This document shows positions 1 to 7,583 of a stretch of DNA of 13,810 nt, in pieces. The notes beneath the pieces are model-generated. The model had not been told where the DNA came from and did not search any database. It worked only from the letters and a program-made list of their open reading frames with translations. Within the stretch, counting starts at the first letter, position 1, and every line of letters starts with the position of its first letter. This DNA is from a bacterium Ga0077546 (lineage in GTDB: Bacteria; Cyanobacteriota; Vampirovibrionia; Obscuribacterales; Obscuribacteraceae): the NCBI GenBank assembly GCA_001464165.1, contig LNEX01000223.1, forward strand, positions 1-13,810, given 5' to 3'. The translations under genes and the position numbers were made by a program.

Positions 1-494
1 TGAATAGCAGTGCTACTGCATACCAAAGTGCGCAAATACTTGAGATTACTCAGAGCGAGTATTGAGGCATCGGTAATTTCAGTATCACTCAAGTCAACAA
101 GCTTTAAGTCAGCCAAACAAGGGAGCTTGCTCATAGCCACAATCGTGCGGTCATCGACGCCTGTGCCATGAAAATCTAGAGCTGCAATTACCCGCGGTGG
201 CAGTAGTGAAAAAGCTCTTTCATTACCTTGAATATTATCAAAGAACGAAATCATCAATACCTTATTAGCTGGCACTGTCTGCTTGCCTAGTGCTTGACCT
301 AGTGTTCGCCCCCGCGGATGCTTGTTCAACCCGTCGAAATCTGCTGGCAACAGAGTGAGCCTACCCAATGACTCTTTTGTAGCAAAAACGATGTGTTGCT
401 CTGGACTAGAAGAAACTTCCTCCGGAGAAAACAACAAGAAAACAAGAGCCAATAAAGCGGCCAGGGCGATTGAATAAGATCGCAAAAATTGCAT
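1..494 (-). CDS. Exported protein with leucine-rich-repeat-like segments, C-terminus cut off by the window edge
   Basis: An open frame starts with ATG at 494 and runs off the left edge without a stop (164 codons visible). GGTGGAG lies just upstream on the minus strand, so the start is well supported. Residues 1-30 form a signal peptide or N-terminal anchor: a short charged start (MQFLRSY) followed by a run of Ala, Leu, Val and Phe. From about residue 100 the spacing of hydrophobic residues is repeat-like, with segments such as LKLVDLSDTEITDASILAL and LSNLKYLRTL, which resemble the L..L.L..T.ITD pattern of bacterial leucine-rich repeats. Such repeats usually form a curved binding surface. I infer an extracytoplasmic binding protein of unknown partner. 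It lies 156 bases downstream of the DUF1800 gene on the same strand. The repeat call rests on only two visible repeats; the exported nature is clearer. Confidence 0.7.
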   Translation of the reverse strand, partial: MQFLRSYSIALAALLALVFLLFSPEEVSSSPEQHIVFATKESLGRLTLLPADFDGLNKHPRGRTLGQALGKQTVPANKVLMISFFDNIQGNERAFSLLPPRVIAALDFHGTGVDDRTIVAMSKLPCLADLKLVDLSDTEITDASILALSNLKYLRTLVCSSTAI

Positions 495-532
495 TTCAGC
501 TCCACCGAGAAGAAGACACCGTTCTCAACTCT

Positions 533-563
533 ATTTTAACTGATAGAATCTTGCCACCACCAA
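533..563 (-). promoter_or_regulatory. Possible promoter for the LRR-like gene
   Basis: Read on the minus strand, TAAAAT (538-533) matches the -10 box at five of six positions. TTGGTG (563-558) lies 19 bases upstream as a poor -35 box. Transcription from here would give a leader of about 30 bases containing the GGTGGAG ribosome site. The spacing is long and the -35 weak, so read-through from the DUF1800 gene is an equally good explanation. Confidence 0.22.
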
Positions 564-650
564 CAAGCCCTATGTCACCAGCAATACCAAAGAGGTTTGA
601 CCTAATCGCCCAAATCTCCCTTTAGCCCCAAGATAAATTTGAGTACGCCC

Positions 651-2348
651 CTAATAAGTCATAAACTCAGGACTACCTAACAGAAGGGCTGTTTTATATG
701 GCTCAGCAGATTTAGCGATAACTGCACTAGTGCTATCAGAAAGCGAGCCACCATTTACAGTGCGCAGCACTTGATCATAAGCTTGAACATTAGCAGCGGC
801 ACCAAGAGCAGTGGCAAAGCTTATGCGCTTCAAGAGGGCATCGGAGTTAAGCCAGGCTTCTTTTGTATTCTTATAGCCATCAGGAGTAAGGCAACCATAA
901 AGGGGTTGGCCTTGGAGCTTCAAGAACGAATAGATAGGCTCGTAGCGTGGGGGGCGGCCACCACTGGCACGCAACGACGAAACGGCATAGCGTAAGGGAC
1001 TTTTATATTTATTGTTTTGATACTGTGTATCAAAGAACTCACTACTTTCAAATAAGGTTGTAAGGACAGCTTTGATATCACCATTGCTCTCACTAAAGCG
1101 CTTGGCCATTCTATCCACCAGAGCCTTTGGCGGCTTGTCCGCAACAAAATACTGAGCCAGTGCAAAACTTATGTGATGGGCCGTGGACGGATGTCGAGCA
1201 AGCAGATCCAGAGCCTCCTCAATTTCGCCAGCACCTCTAGCTGTGATTTTATGACCAAGAACTACTTTCTCGCCCTGGTCGTGGCGACCGGGATAAAACT
1301 GCCCCCAATATCCTCTGCTCGGAAGAGAAAGACCAGTTAAGACACGAGCTAGTTCATTCACATCTTTTTGGGTGTAGCCACCATCAACACCGAGAGTATG
1401 AAGCTCCATCAGCTCGCGGGCATAATTTTCATTGAGACCGCCTTTCTTCATAGCCCGGCCGTTCACACCATTTGGATTATTTAGACTTGCAGCAGAACCA
1501 GGAGGGTACCCCATCGGGCTTCCTGGCGCTGCGTTTTGCCAGTTGTCTAAATAGAAAAGCATGGCTGGGTGATAGCAGGTGGCTCCGAGAATATCGCGAA
1601 AACGCCCTAGTGCATTGGGCCGAATTGCTTGCTCTTCGTAGGCGCCAATCAAGACATGGTCAAGGCCTTTATTGATACTGACATTGAAGTGGTTGTACCA
1701 AAAATCAACCATCACTTCTTGTAGCTGCCGCTCACTATCAAGCGCTCGCACCAACCTAGTCTTATATACTTGATCGGCTATTACCTTAATCTCTTTCAGC
1801 TTCTGCATCTGCTCTTGCTTGGCTGCAGCAGCGTCTTTTTCTGACTGACCAGATTGCTCATTGAAGCCAACCCCTTTATTGCCAGCAGCCTTGCTTGCTG
1901 CATTTTTTTGAGCGAGCTTTAAGCGAAACTCTTTGATTAAATCTGCCGATTTTCGGTGAATGATCTCAGCCGAGGCTACTTGAACGTCAACTGCTGGGTT
2001 CTCGGCAATAGATCGAGGGTTTAACTGACTAGAAACATAGGCTTTCACCCCCATAGCCTTGACCCTATCGAAATCGCCTGGTTTAGCTCCAAATGTTAGC
2101 CTGTTTAGAACCTGAACGACTCGCTGGTCAGAGTTCATCGGCTTTGAATCTAGAGTCGCAGACTGAGCCTGAGCCTTAGCCTCAGTCTTGGCCCGAGCTG
2201 GAGACGCAGCCAGAGCCCAATATGCAGGTCCAATTGCCGCAAAAGGCAGCACTAGCAGTAGCACAAGTAGCACTAAAAGCAGCACTGGATTTACCGCTAG
2301 AAATGGCCCCAAAAGCAGATGCACTGTACGAACGGCAGGTCGCTTCAT
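651..2348 (-). CDS. DUF1800 family exported protein
   Basis: The 565-residue product shows the hallmarks of DUF1800: an early RLTFG segment (residues 83-87), DFWYNHFNV (215-223), a central NENYARELMELHTLG block (306-320) and GGYTQKDV (323-330). The family is widespread in bacteria but has no settled biochemical role; members are normally exported and often sit beside a DUF1501 gene, which is not seen here. The N-terminus has basic residues (MKRPAVR) and then an unusually long hydrophobic run (about residues 11-47) containing the leucine/valine tract VLLLVLLVLLLVLP. This suggests a signal peptide or a retained membrane anchor. Residues 140-190 form a Lys/Gln/Ala-rich, probably coiled-coil insertion. 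The ATG at 2348 is preceded by AAGGGG eight bases away, which fixes the start. Family assignment is secure; function is unknown. Confidence 0.9.
   Translation of the reverse strand: MKRPAVRTVHLLLGPFLAVNPVLLLVLLVLLLVLPFAAIGPAYWALAASPARAKTEAKAQAQSATLDSKPMNSDQRVVQVLNRLTFGAKPGDFDRVKAMGVKAYVSSQLNPRSIAENPAVDVQVASAEIIHRKSADLIKEFRLKLAQKNAASKAAGNKGVGFNEQSGQSEKDAAAAKQEQMQKLKEIKVIADQVYKTRLVRALDSERQLQEVMVDFWYNHFNVSINKGLDHVLIGAYEEQAIRPNALGRFRDILGATCYHPAMLFYLDNWQNAAPGSPMGYPPGSAASLNNPNGVNGRAMKKGGLNENYARELMELHTLGVDGGYTQKDVNELARVLTGLSLPSRGYWGQFYPGRHDQGEKVVLGHKITARGAGEIEEALDLLARHPSTAHHISFALAQYFVADKPPKALVDRMAKRFSESNGDIKAVLTTLFESSEFFDTQYQNNKYKSPLRYAVSSLRASGGRPPRYEPIYSFLKLQGQPLYGCLTPDGYKNTKEAWLNSDALLKRISFATALGAAANVQAYDQVLRTVNGGSLSDSTSAVIAKSAEPYKTALLLGSPEFMTY
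2247..2288. repeat. Imperfect short repeats inside the leucine/valine tract of the DUF1800 gene
   Basis: On the plus strand the stretch is built from near-copies of AGCACTAGCAGT-like units (AGCAC, AGCAG, AGTAG). Read in the gene's direction they encode alternating Leu and Val codons of the N-terminal hydrophobic segment. The pattern suggests growth by replication slippage, and the copy number may vary between strains. Confidence 0.5.
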
Positions 2349-2446
2349 CTCATTTGCCCCTTCAGTATCAAAAATTAGACGCTTCTTTGTATAACGTCAG
2401 CTTTCTCAAAAAAGTTCAATTGACAACCTTAATTTTGTTACTCAGC

Positions 2447-2474
2447 TTGAACCTTCGAGCAGTCAAGATTTACT
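2447..2474 (+). promoter_or_regulatory. Possible promoter for the phosphofructokinase-amidase pair
   Basis: TTGAAC (2447-2452) and TTTACT (2469-2474), 16 bases apart, are the best -35/-10 pair between the divergent DUF1800 and phosphofructokinase genes. The leader would be about 70 bases long. A perfect TTGACA at 2420-2425 lacks a usable -10 at normal spacing. Low confidence. Confidence 0.25.
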
Positions 2475-2543
2475 GGCGAGTCAGGCATGCTAACGTCAAC
2501 TTTGAGTAGAAGATCTTATCTATTGGCTATGCAAAACATAAAT

Positions 2544-2548
2544 GGAGG
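2544..2548 (+). promoter_or_regulatory. Ribosome binding site that decides the phosphofructokinase GTG start
   Basis: GGAGG lies four bases before GTG at 2553. The in-frame upstream ATGs at 2487 and 2529 have no comparable site. The conserved family N-terminus (KNIGIITSGGD) begins directly after this GTG, so the ribosome site and the homology agree on the start. Confidence 0.75.
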
Positions 2549-2552
2549 CCGC

Positions 2553-3758
2553 GTGAAGAACATCGGCATTATCACATCTGGCGGAGACTGCGGCGGGCTT
2601 AACGGCGTCATTAAAGGTGCAGCCCTAAGCGCCCTTAATAAAGGAATGACTGCCTGGATTATTCCCAATGGATACGCCGGCCTATACAACTTAGTCGATA
2701 TTAAATCATTAACCGAACTGACCCGCGAAAGAATCGCCGCCATAGATGTCTTTATGGCTGGCAGCGAAGCGGGCAATTCCAGAGTCAAAGTTTCAAAAAT
2801 AAAAGACGACAAAAAATACGACCGCATCAAAGACGGTCTAAAAAAATTCAACCTTGACGCCCTGGTAATTGCTGGAGGCGATGATACTGGCAGCGTTGTA
2901 GTTGACCTTTCGGCCCAAGGCATTGCCTGCGTGCATGCCCCTAAGACCATGGACCTCGACCTCATGCCCTACAGCGTAGGCGGCGATTCTACTATCAACC
3001 GCATTGCTGAGCAAGTACGCGATTTGCACACAACGGGCCGCACCCACAACCGAATTATCGTAATGGAAGTATTTGGCCGCTATGCGGGCCACACAGCTTT
3101 CAGAGGTGGTGTAGCAGCCGACGCTGATGCCATTCTTATTCCTGAAATTCCCGTTGATTTTGACGTGCTTTATAAACACGTTAAAGCACTATTCATCAAA
3201 CGCATCGAAGAAAGTGATGTGTTTGCTGGCACAGTGATGATTGTAGTAGCAGAAGGTTTGCGCGATTCCTCTGGCAATGAACTAGTCGACATGAACTCTC
3301 AGCCAGACTCCTTTGGCCACCGCAAACTAATTGGTGCTGGTACTTATGTCGTCAAACAATTGCAAGACCGCATTAAAGCCGACCCAGAAATAAAAGAATT
3401 CATGAAGCGCACCGGGCAATTTGTAGAAGGGGTCTATGAAATCCCAGAAGTTCGCGATCTTAGACCAGGTCACTTAGTTAGATGTGGTTTTGCCACGCCA
3501 GTTGATGCTAATTTTGGCTTAGAAGTTGGTGCCGCAGCTGTTGAACTAATCTCTCTAGGCACCTTTGGCGTCACTGTGGTGTCGTACCAAGACGGCAAAA
3601 TCGAATACATGGATGTAGCAGACGCCATCAAACAGCGCTTCGTCAGCCCAGAAGACGTTGCCCTCTATGAAAGTCTTGGCACTTCTTTTGGCCGCCTACC
3701 GGTCAAGGCAAACGTAGAAACAGTCAAAGTTAGTGGTCGACCCAGCCGAGTCTATTAA
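2553..3758 (+). CDS. 6-phosphofructokinase, pyrophosphate-dependent type
   Basis: This cytoplasmic glycolytic enzyme phosphorylates fructose 6-phosphate to fructose 1,6-bisphosphate. From the GTG at 2553 the protein has 401 residues, with the PFK motifs in order: GIITSGGD (5-12), GGDDTG (108-113), PKTMDLD (130-136), MEVFGRYAG (171-179) and VVAEG (231-235). In the PFK family the residues equivalent to E. coli Gly104 and Gly124 separate phosphate donors. Asp at 111 and Lys at 131 here are the pattern of pyrophosphate-dependent enzymes, whose reaction is reversible. The catalytic Asp equivalent to E. coli Asp127 is present (D134). Two positions are unusual: GGDCGGLN in place of the common GGDCPGLN, and TMDLDL in place of TIDND. 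An ATG at 2487 would add 22 unconserved residues and has no ribosome site. The amidase gene follows after 28 bases and is probably co-transcribed. The family is certain; PPi dependence is inferred from the two diagnostic residues. Confidence 0.92.
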   Translation: MKNIGIITSGGDCGGLNGVIKGAALSALNKGMTAWIIPNGYAGLYNLVDIKSLTELTRERIAAIDVFMAGSEAGNSRVKVSKIKDDKKYDRIKDGLKKFNLDALVIAGGDDTGSVVVDLSAQGIACVHAPKTMDLDLMPYSVGGDSTINRIAEQVRDLHTTGRTHNRIIVMEVFGRYAGHTAFRGGVAADADAILIPEIPVDFDVLYKHVKALFIKRIEESDVFAGTVMIVVAEGLRDSSGNELVDMNSQPDSFGHRKLIGAGTYVVKQLQDRIKADPEIKEFMKRTGQFVEGVYEIPEVRDLRPGHLVRCGFATPVDANFGLEVGAAAVELISLGTFGVTVVSYQDGKIEYMDVADAIKQRFVSPEDVALYESLGTSFGRLPVKANVETVKVSGRPSRVY

Positions 3759-3786
3759 GCAGCTCCCTTTGAACTGACTTAAAACT

Positions 3787-4992
3787 ATGAGCTACAACGG
3801 CATCATCGCCAACTTAGATATTGCCGAAATTAATGAAAGGGCAGCTTCCAGTGCGGTACCTTCCCTCGCTGGGCTGCGCTTTGCCGTTAAAGACCTCTTT
3901 GCCATTGCCGGACGCACCACAGGATTTGGCAACCCTGTCTGGCTCCAGACCCACCAGCCCGAAAGCGTGCATGCCGAAGTAGTGAGCCAGCTGCTCAAAG
4001 CTCAAGCCAAACTTGTGGCCGTTACCTGTACTGATGAAATGGCCTTCAGCATGGATGGCATCAATATTCACTATGGCACCCCAATCAATAGTCAACTACC
4101 TGACTGCATTCCTGGCGGCTCCTCTAGTGGTTCTGCATCAGTGGTGGCAGCTGGAATGGTTGATTTTGCCTTAGGCACAGACACCGCCGGGTCAATTCGC
4201 GTTCCTGCTAGTTACTGCGGTATCTGGGGGTTGAGACCGACCTATGGTGCCGTTTCAAGCATTGGTGTGCTACCACTAGGGCCCTCATTTGACACAGTCG
4301 GAATTCTTGCACCAAGCCATCAAATCTTAGCTACAGTAGCGAAGGTGATTCTAAACGAAGCTAACGCTGGAGCTAACAGCAATTCCAACAAGCAAATCAA
4401 AAAACTCTTGGTTTGTGATGATCTACTTGCTTTACTTGAGCCCAGCCTGGCACCAGATATAGTGGCGGCAATAACAAAAGCTGGCGCTTGTTTTGAGGCA
4501 ATCGAACACATCAAAATAAGTGATAGCCTAGAGCTGAATAACCTTGTGGGAATATTTAATGCTATTCGCGCCTATGAAGCATGGCAGTGCCATGGCCAAT
4601 GGCTAGAAAGTAAAAATCCCAATTTAGCCCCGGCGATTAGGGAGCGCTTCTTTAATTGTAAGGATGCCACCGAAGATGAAGCCACAAAAGCACGCGCTGA
4701 ACAACAAGAATTGCGCCAAAAGCTAGAAGACTTATTGGTCGATGATAGCGCTCTATGCTTCCCCACCACCTTCAATTTACCTCCTTCAAAACTAGCATCC
4801 GCAGAGCTTCTGCAGCAAAACAAAACAGTCAATATGTCGCTCTGCGCCATGGCCACGCTCAGCGGATTTCCCCAAATTTCAATACCAATTCCTCTAAGCA
4901 ATCGCAAGCCAATTGTAAAGACAGGACTGTCTCTGTTAGCCAATTCTGGAATGGATCTGCCAATTATTAATGCCGCGGCAGCTTTCGAATAA
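3787..4992 (+). CDS. Amidase signature enzyme, AMI1-like
   Basis: The product (401 residues) is a serine amidohydrolase of the amidase signature family. The Ser-cisSer-Lys triad is readable: Lys35 in RFAVKDLF, Ser112 in PGGSSSGSA, and nucleophile Ser136 in TDTAGSIRVPAS. The spacing between these residues matches that in plant AMI1 (indole-3-acetamide hydrolase). The text around them (GRTTGFGNPVWLQTH, YCGIWGLRPTYGAVS) is also AMI1-like rather than GatA-like. At about 400 residues it is shorter than GatA, and the C-terminal domain typical of GatA is missing, so a role in tRNA amidation is unlikely. No signal peptide is seen, so it should be cytoplasmic. The substrate cannot be read from sequence; a small aliphatic or aromatic amide is the family expectation. 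It has only a weak ribosome site and lies 28 bases after the phosphofructokinase gene, which suggests shared transcription without an obvious metabolic link. Confidence 0.88.
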   Translation: MSYNGIIANLDIAEINERAASSAVPSLAGLRFAVKDLFAIAGRTTGFGNPVWLQTHQPESVHAEVVSQLLKAQAKLVAVTCTDEMAFSMDGINIHYGTPINSQLPDCIPGGSSSGSASVVAAGMVDFALGTDTAGSIRVPASYCGIWGLRPTYGAVSSIGVLPLGPSFDTVGILAPSHQILATVAKVILNEANAGANSNSNKQIKKLLVCDDLLALLEPSLAPDIVAAITKAGACFEAIEHIKISDSLELNNLVGIFNAIRAYEAWQCHGQWLESKNPNLAPAIRERFFNCKDATEDEATKARAEQQELRQKLEDLLVDDSALCFPTTFNLPPSKLASAELLQQNKTVNMSLCAMATLSGFPQISIPIPLSNRKPIVKTGLSLLANSGMDLPIINAAAAFE

Positions 4993-5054
4993 TATATTAT
5001 AAGAAGCAGGAGAGCTAGAGAAAAAGCTTGTAAAAGTAGAGAAGATAACCACTT

Positions 5055-5567
5055 GTGATTAAGCCAGCAAATTTGCTTGTCAATTTCATGCGCTCAAACC
5101 AACGCAGTCGAAAGACTAAGCGGCAACGCCTTGGTTCAGCGATTGCTGAATTCGGGCCAGCCCTCTTTTTCATCTTTCTCTTTGCCGTCTTTCCTGTAAT
5201 TGATATCATTGCCCTCAGCTTCAATTACACAGCCTGTGCTTCGCTAAATGACATTCAACTGCGCGAAGCGGTGAAGCTACCCAAAAGTATTGCGACCAAT
5301 CCAAAGGGACCAGTCCTAGGTAGTATTCCTGACCGCTGGATGGCGACAGTTCTAGGCGGGGCGTCGGGGTTGGTAGAACGTCCTTCAACTAACGTCGATT
5401 ATGACCCCAGTTCGGGGAATATGTATGTACAGGTGTCGACTACGGTAACTGTGCGTCCCTTGCTCAATATCCCTTTCTTCTTCAAAGTACCAGGGATAGG
5501 CGCACCGGCCACATTCACAGTCTCAAGTAGTCGACTAATTGAAAATCCCATATTCGCCGCGCAATAA
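5055..5567 (+). CDS. TadE-like pseudopilin-type membrane protein
   Basis: This 170-residue protein has a basic N-terminus (RSNQRSRKTKRQR) followed by GSAIAEFGPALFF (27-39) and one hydrophobic segment to about residue 55. That layout matches TadE-type minor pseudopilins of the Flp/Tad system: a Gly before the hydrophobic helix and a Glu at the fifth position after it (E32). The rest (56-170) is expected outside the membrane. In Tad systems such proteins join or guide a pilus or secretion structure. The frame starts with GTG at 5055, with AGAGAAG about 10 bases upstream; an ATG at 5088 (residue 12) is an alternative that keeps the motif. It is the first of four closely spaced genes. No Tad ATPase, platform, secretin or prepilin peptidase gene is visible, so the pilus role is inferred from domain type and neighbours. 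Confidence 0.72.
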   Translation: MIKPANLLVNFMRSNQRSRKTKRQRLGSAIAEFGPALFFIFLFAVFPVIDIIALSFNYTACASLNDIQLREAVKLPKSIATNPKGPVLGSIPDRWMATVLGGASGLVERPSTNVDYDPSSGNMYVQVSTTVTVRPLLNIPFFFKVPGIGAPATFTVSSSRLIENPIFAAQ

Positions 5568-5572
5568 GCACT

Positions 5573-5992
5573 ATGCCATCGAGAAAAAGCTACAAGAAAT
5601 CAAGAAAACCCAGCGCTCAGACATTAATTGAAGCGATGATGGGTTTTATTGTCTTGATTCCCATCGCACTCTTTGCTGTAGACGTTGTGGCATTGATGAG
5701 CACAGCCCAAACCAACGAGCAATGGGCCGAGACTGCCGCGCGTGCGGCCGGCTCTTGCAGCTGCGAAAGCATGGCCCAGACAGCCGTGAAGAACTCACTA
5801 AAGCGCTTTGTCCCTTCCAGCATAATTCGCTCAGTAGAGTTAGAAAAAATCACCTTTGACCAGATCAACGGTCAGGTTACCGTGGCCACAGTGATGCAAA
5901 TTAATGTGCCCATACCTCTACCCTGGATGAACCAATTTGAGTTCAGAGCCAGCGCTATACAGCCGCTACTTGGTACACCGGCTGCGCAATAG
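5573..5992 (+). CDS. Second TadE-like membrane protein
   Basis: The 139-residue product begins with a basic stretch (PSRKSYKKSRKPS), then AQTLIEAMMGF (15-25) and a single hydrophobic helix to about residue 41. Next comes an Ala-rich amphipathic segment (AETAARAAG, 52-60) as in TadE-like proteins, where the first helix continues beyond the membrane. Glu20 occupies the position of the conserved pseudopilin Glu, but the residue where a prepilin peptidase would need Gly is Ala15, so processing is doubtful. Two Cys residues sit close together (C62, C64), just outside the predicted helix. It starts five bases after the stop of the preceding gene with no clear ribosome site, which suggests translational coupling. 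The TadE-like assignment is by architecture; a specific name such as TadF cannot be justified. Confidence 0.68.
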   Translation: MPSRKSYKKSRKPSAQTLIEAMMGFIVLIPIALFAVDVVALMSTAQTNEQWAETAARAAGSCSCESMAQTAVKNSLKRFVPSSIIRSVELEKITFDQINGQVTVATVMQINVPIPLPWMNQFEFRASAIQPLLGTPAAQ

Positions 5993-6007
5993 CCACTGAG
6001 AGTAAAA

Positions 6008-7576
6008 ATGTCGCTAAATTTCACGCTATCTAGCAAGCACTCTAAAAATCGAAAGAAAAGGCGCAGTGAGACAGCGGCCTCGCTCATTCTAGTAATTGCC
6101 TGTGGCTTTGGCTTAATGGCCCTGATTTATGGTCTATTCTCACTAGCAATGTTCTTAGGAGGCTCTAGACAGGTACGCAACGCTGCCGATGCAGGCGCTC
6201 TCAACGTCTCAAGAAAAATGATGGACATCCGCGTGCCCACCGACCCGAAATATGCCGATGTCGCTGACACCAACGGCAAAGTAGGTATGAGCAATGTCAA
6301 CCGCCTCTGGGGCAAAGCTTATTTGATTAATGCCAATCTAGAAGAAATGCAAAAAAGCGGCCAGGCTGGCCCCAAAGCCACAGGCAACGGTGATGCGGCT
6401 TATCAAATTGCTCAAACAGTAAACGACAATCTCTACAGCGAACTAGCCAGTAGCAAAACCCAAGATCTATTTTTCAATCAAATGGCCGGACGCCGCACTG
6501 CCAACATGATTAACCCTGGCATGGGCATCGATAAAAATAGGCAAAACACCTGCCCCATCGCCATGGTCGACAGAGGTGACGAGAGCAATTTGGTAATGAC
6601 ACCAGGGCAAATACCCGCTGGCATAACAGTGGGCAAAGTAGACAAAGGCTCGAAGAGCTACATGCAAGGCTACGTGCCAATGACAGCCAACAATAAAAAA
6701 TTTACTTTCACTTCCTTTCACGAAGGTGAGCAGCCCCACCTAATTTCAGACTCAGTGTTTGATCCAAACCGTGCCGATATAGCGCCAATTGAAGGCAGTG
6801 CCACTGTAATACCAAATGCCTTTCGCCAATCGGCCTTAGCCAGCAATGGCAGCCTAGACTCGACAGCGACTGCCAGCGCCGTAGCCAACCCCATTCGCAG
6901 CTACAGCATGACCATCCCGCAGTCTTACGTCACAATACACGTCTTAAATATGTCAAATTGGTTTGTGGACGGCAAAAAGATCAGGTCAATTGGCTATGAA
7001 ACTAAAGCAGACCAAACAATTCACGGCTTAGTTGACCATCAAACACCCACACGGGTAATCAATTGTTTCGGCAAGCTTGGTGGTGAATATGCCAGCGGCC
7101 ACAATATTATGGCCATTATTAAGGCTTTAAAGGCCGATTATGAACCTGCCATGAAAAAGCTATTGCAACGCATTCAAGGTATGGACCCAAGCTTTACCAT
7201 GGCGAAATTGACCAAAATGCTCGAGAATCAAAACTACGACAAAAACGTTAGCCGCTATTATATTTTTGCCAAAGATGACAGCGCAGACCACACTGACCCA
7301 CAAATTCAGATTCAAGCAGATACCGGTAGCCTACCCACCTGGATTGACGTCAAGAACTGGCAGGAAGATTTTGACGGCACTCCCAAAGATCTAGTAACAG
7401 AGCCAACCACAACCGATCAGTATGCCAATGCTTGGCAGAGCCCACCGGGTACACCGCAGCCAACAGCCAAAAACTCTGGTGTAATGATTTGGCAGCCCGG
7501 CTCAGGCTACACTAAAGCTGTAGGTAACCTATTTATTTCTAGAACTACCAATCTCAATTTTTCCAGTAAGCCATGA
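6008..7576 (+). CDS. TadG-like protein with large extracytoplasmic region
   Basis: The product (522 residues) has a basic N-terminus (KHSKNRKKRR), one transmembrane helix (about 24-50), then RQVRNAADAGALNVS (54-68). The NAADA(A/G)AL signature directly after the first helix is typical of TadG-type Flp pilus assembly proteins. The remaining 450 residues should lie outside the cytoplasmic membrane. They have no von Willebrand-type motif I can point to and are rich in Asn, Thr, Lys and Gly. Ordering behind two TadE-like genes matches the TadE-TadF-TadG block of Tad loci. The gap from the previous gene is 15 bases and to the next is 7, so the four genes form one transcription unit. The function is inferred to be envelope anchoring or assembly of a Tad-like fibre; the long C-terminal region is unassigned. 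Confidence 0.72.
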   Translation: MSLNFTLSSKHSKNRKKRRSETAASLILVIACGFGLMALIYGLFSLAMFLGGSRQVRNAADAGALNVSRKMMDIRVPTDPKYADVADTNGKVGMSNVNRLWGKAYLINANLEEMQKSGQAGPKATGNGDAAYQIAQTVNDNLYSELASSKTQDLFFNQMAGRRTANMINPGMGIDKNRQNTCPIAMVDRGDESNLVMTPGQIPAGITVGKVDKGSKSYMQGYVPMTANNKKFTFTSFHEGEQPHLISDSVFDPNRADIAPIEGSATVIPNAFRQSALASNGSLDSTATASAVANPIRSYSMTIPQSYVTIHVLNMSNWFVDGKKIRSIGYETKADQTIHGLVDHQTPTRVINCFGKLGGEYASGHNIMAIIKALKADYEPAMKKLLQRIQGMDPSFTMAKLTKMLENQNYDKNVSRYYIFAKDDSADHTDPQIQIQADTGSLPTWIDVKNWQEDFDGTPKDLVTEPTTTDQYANAWQSPPGTPQPTAKNSGVMIWQPGSGYTKAVGNLFISRTTNLNFSSKP

Positions 7577-7583
7577 ACTCGCA

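Noticed and set aside
2388..2416. Minus-strand TTGAAC and TTATAC as a DUF1800 promoter
   Set aside because: Spacing of 19 bases and partial matches; not stronger than expected by chance in this AT-rich gap.
2420..2425. Perfect TTGACA upstream of phosphofructokinase
   Set aside because: No acceptable -10 box 16-18 bases downstream (CAGCTT at 2443-2448); kept only as a note.
2516..2965. 149-codon open frame antisense to phosphofructokinase
   Set aside because: It mirrors a strongly conserved enzyme gene and its translation (Ser/Pro/Arg-rich) has no recognisable features or ribosome site.
4572..4943. 123-codon open frame antisense to the amidase
   Set aside because: Shadow of the amidase coding frame; no ribosome site or motif.
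4993..5054. Possible promoter at TAATATATTATAAG before the TadE-like gene
   Set aside because: AT-rich -10-like bases exist but no -35 at suitable spacing is visible in the amidase 3' end; too weak to list.
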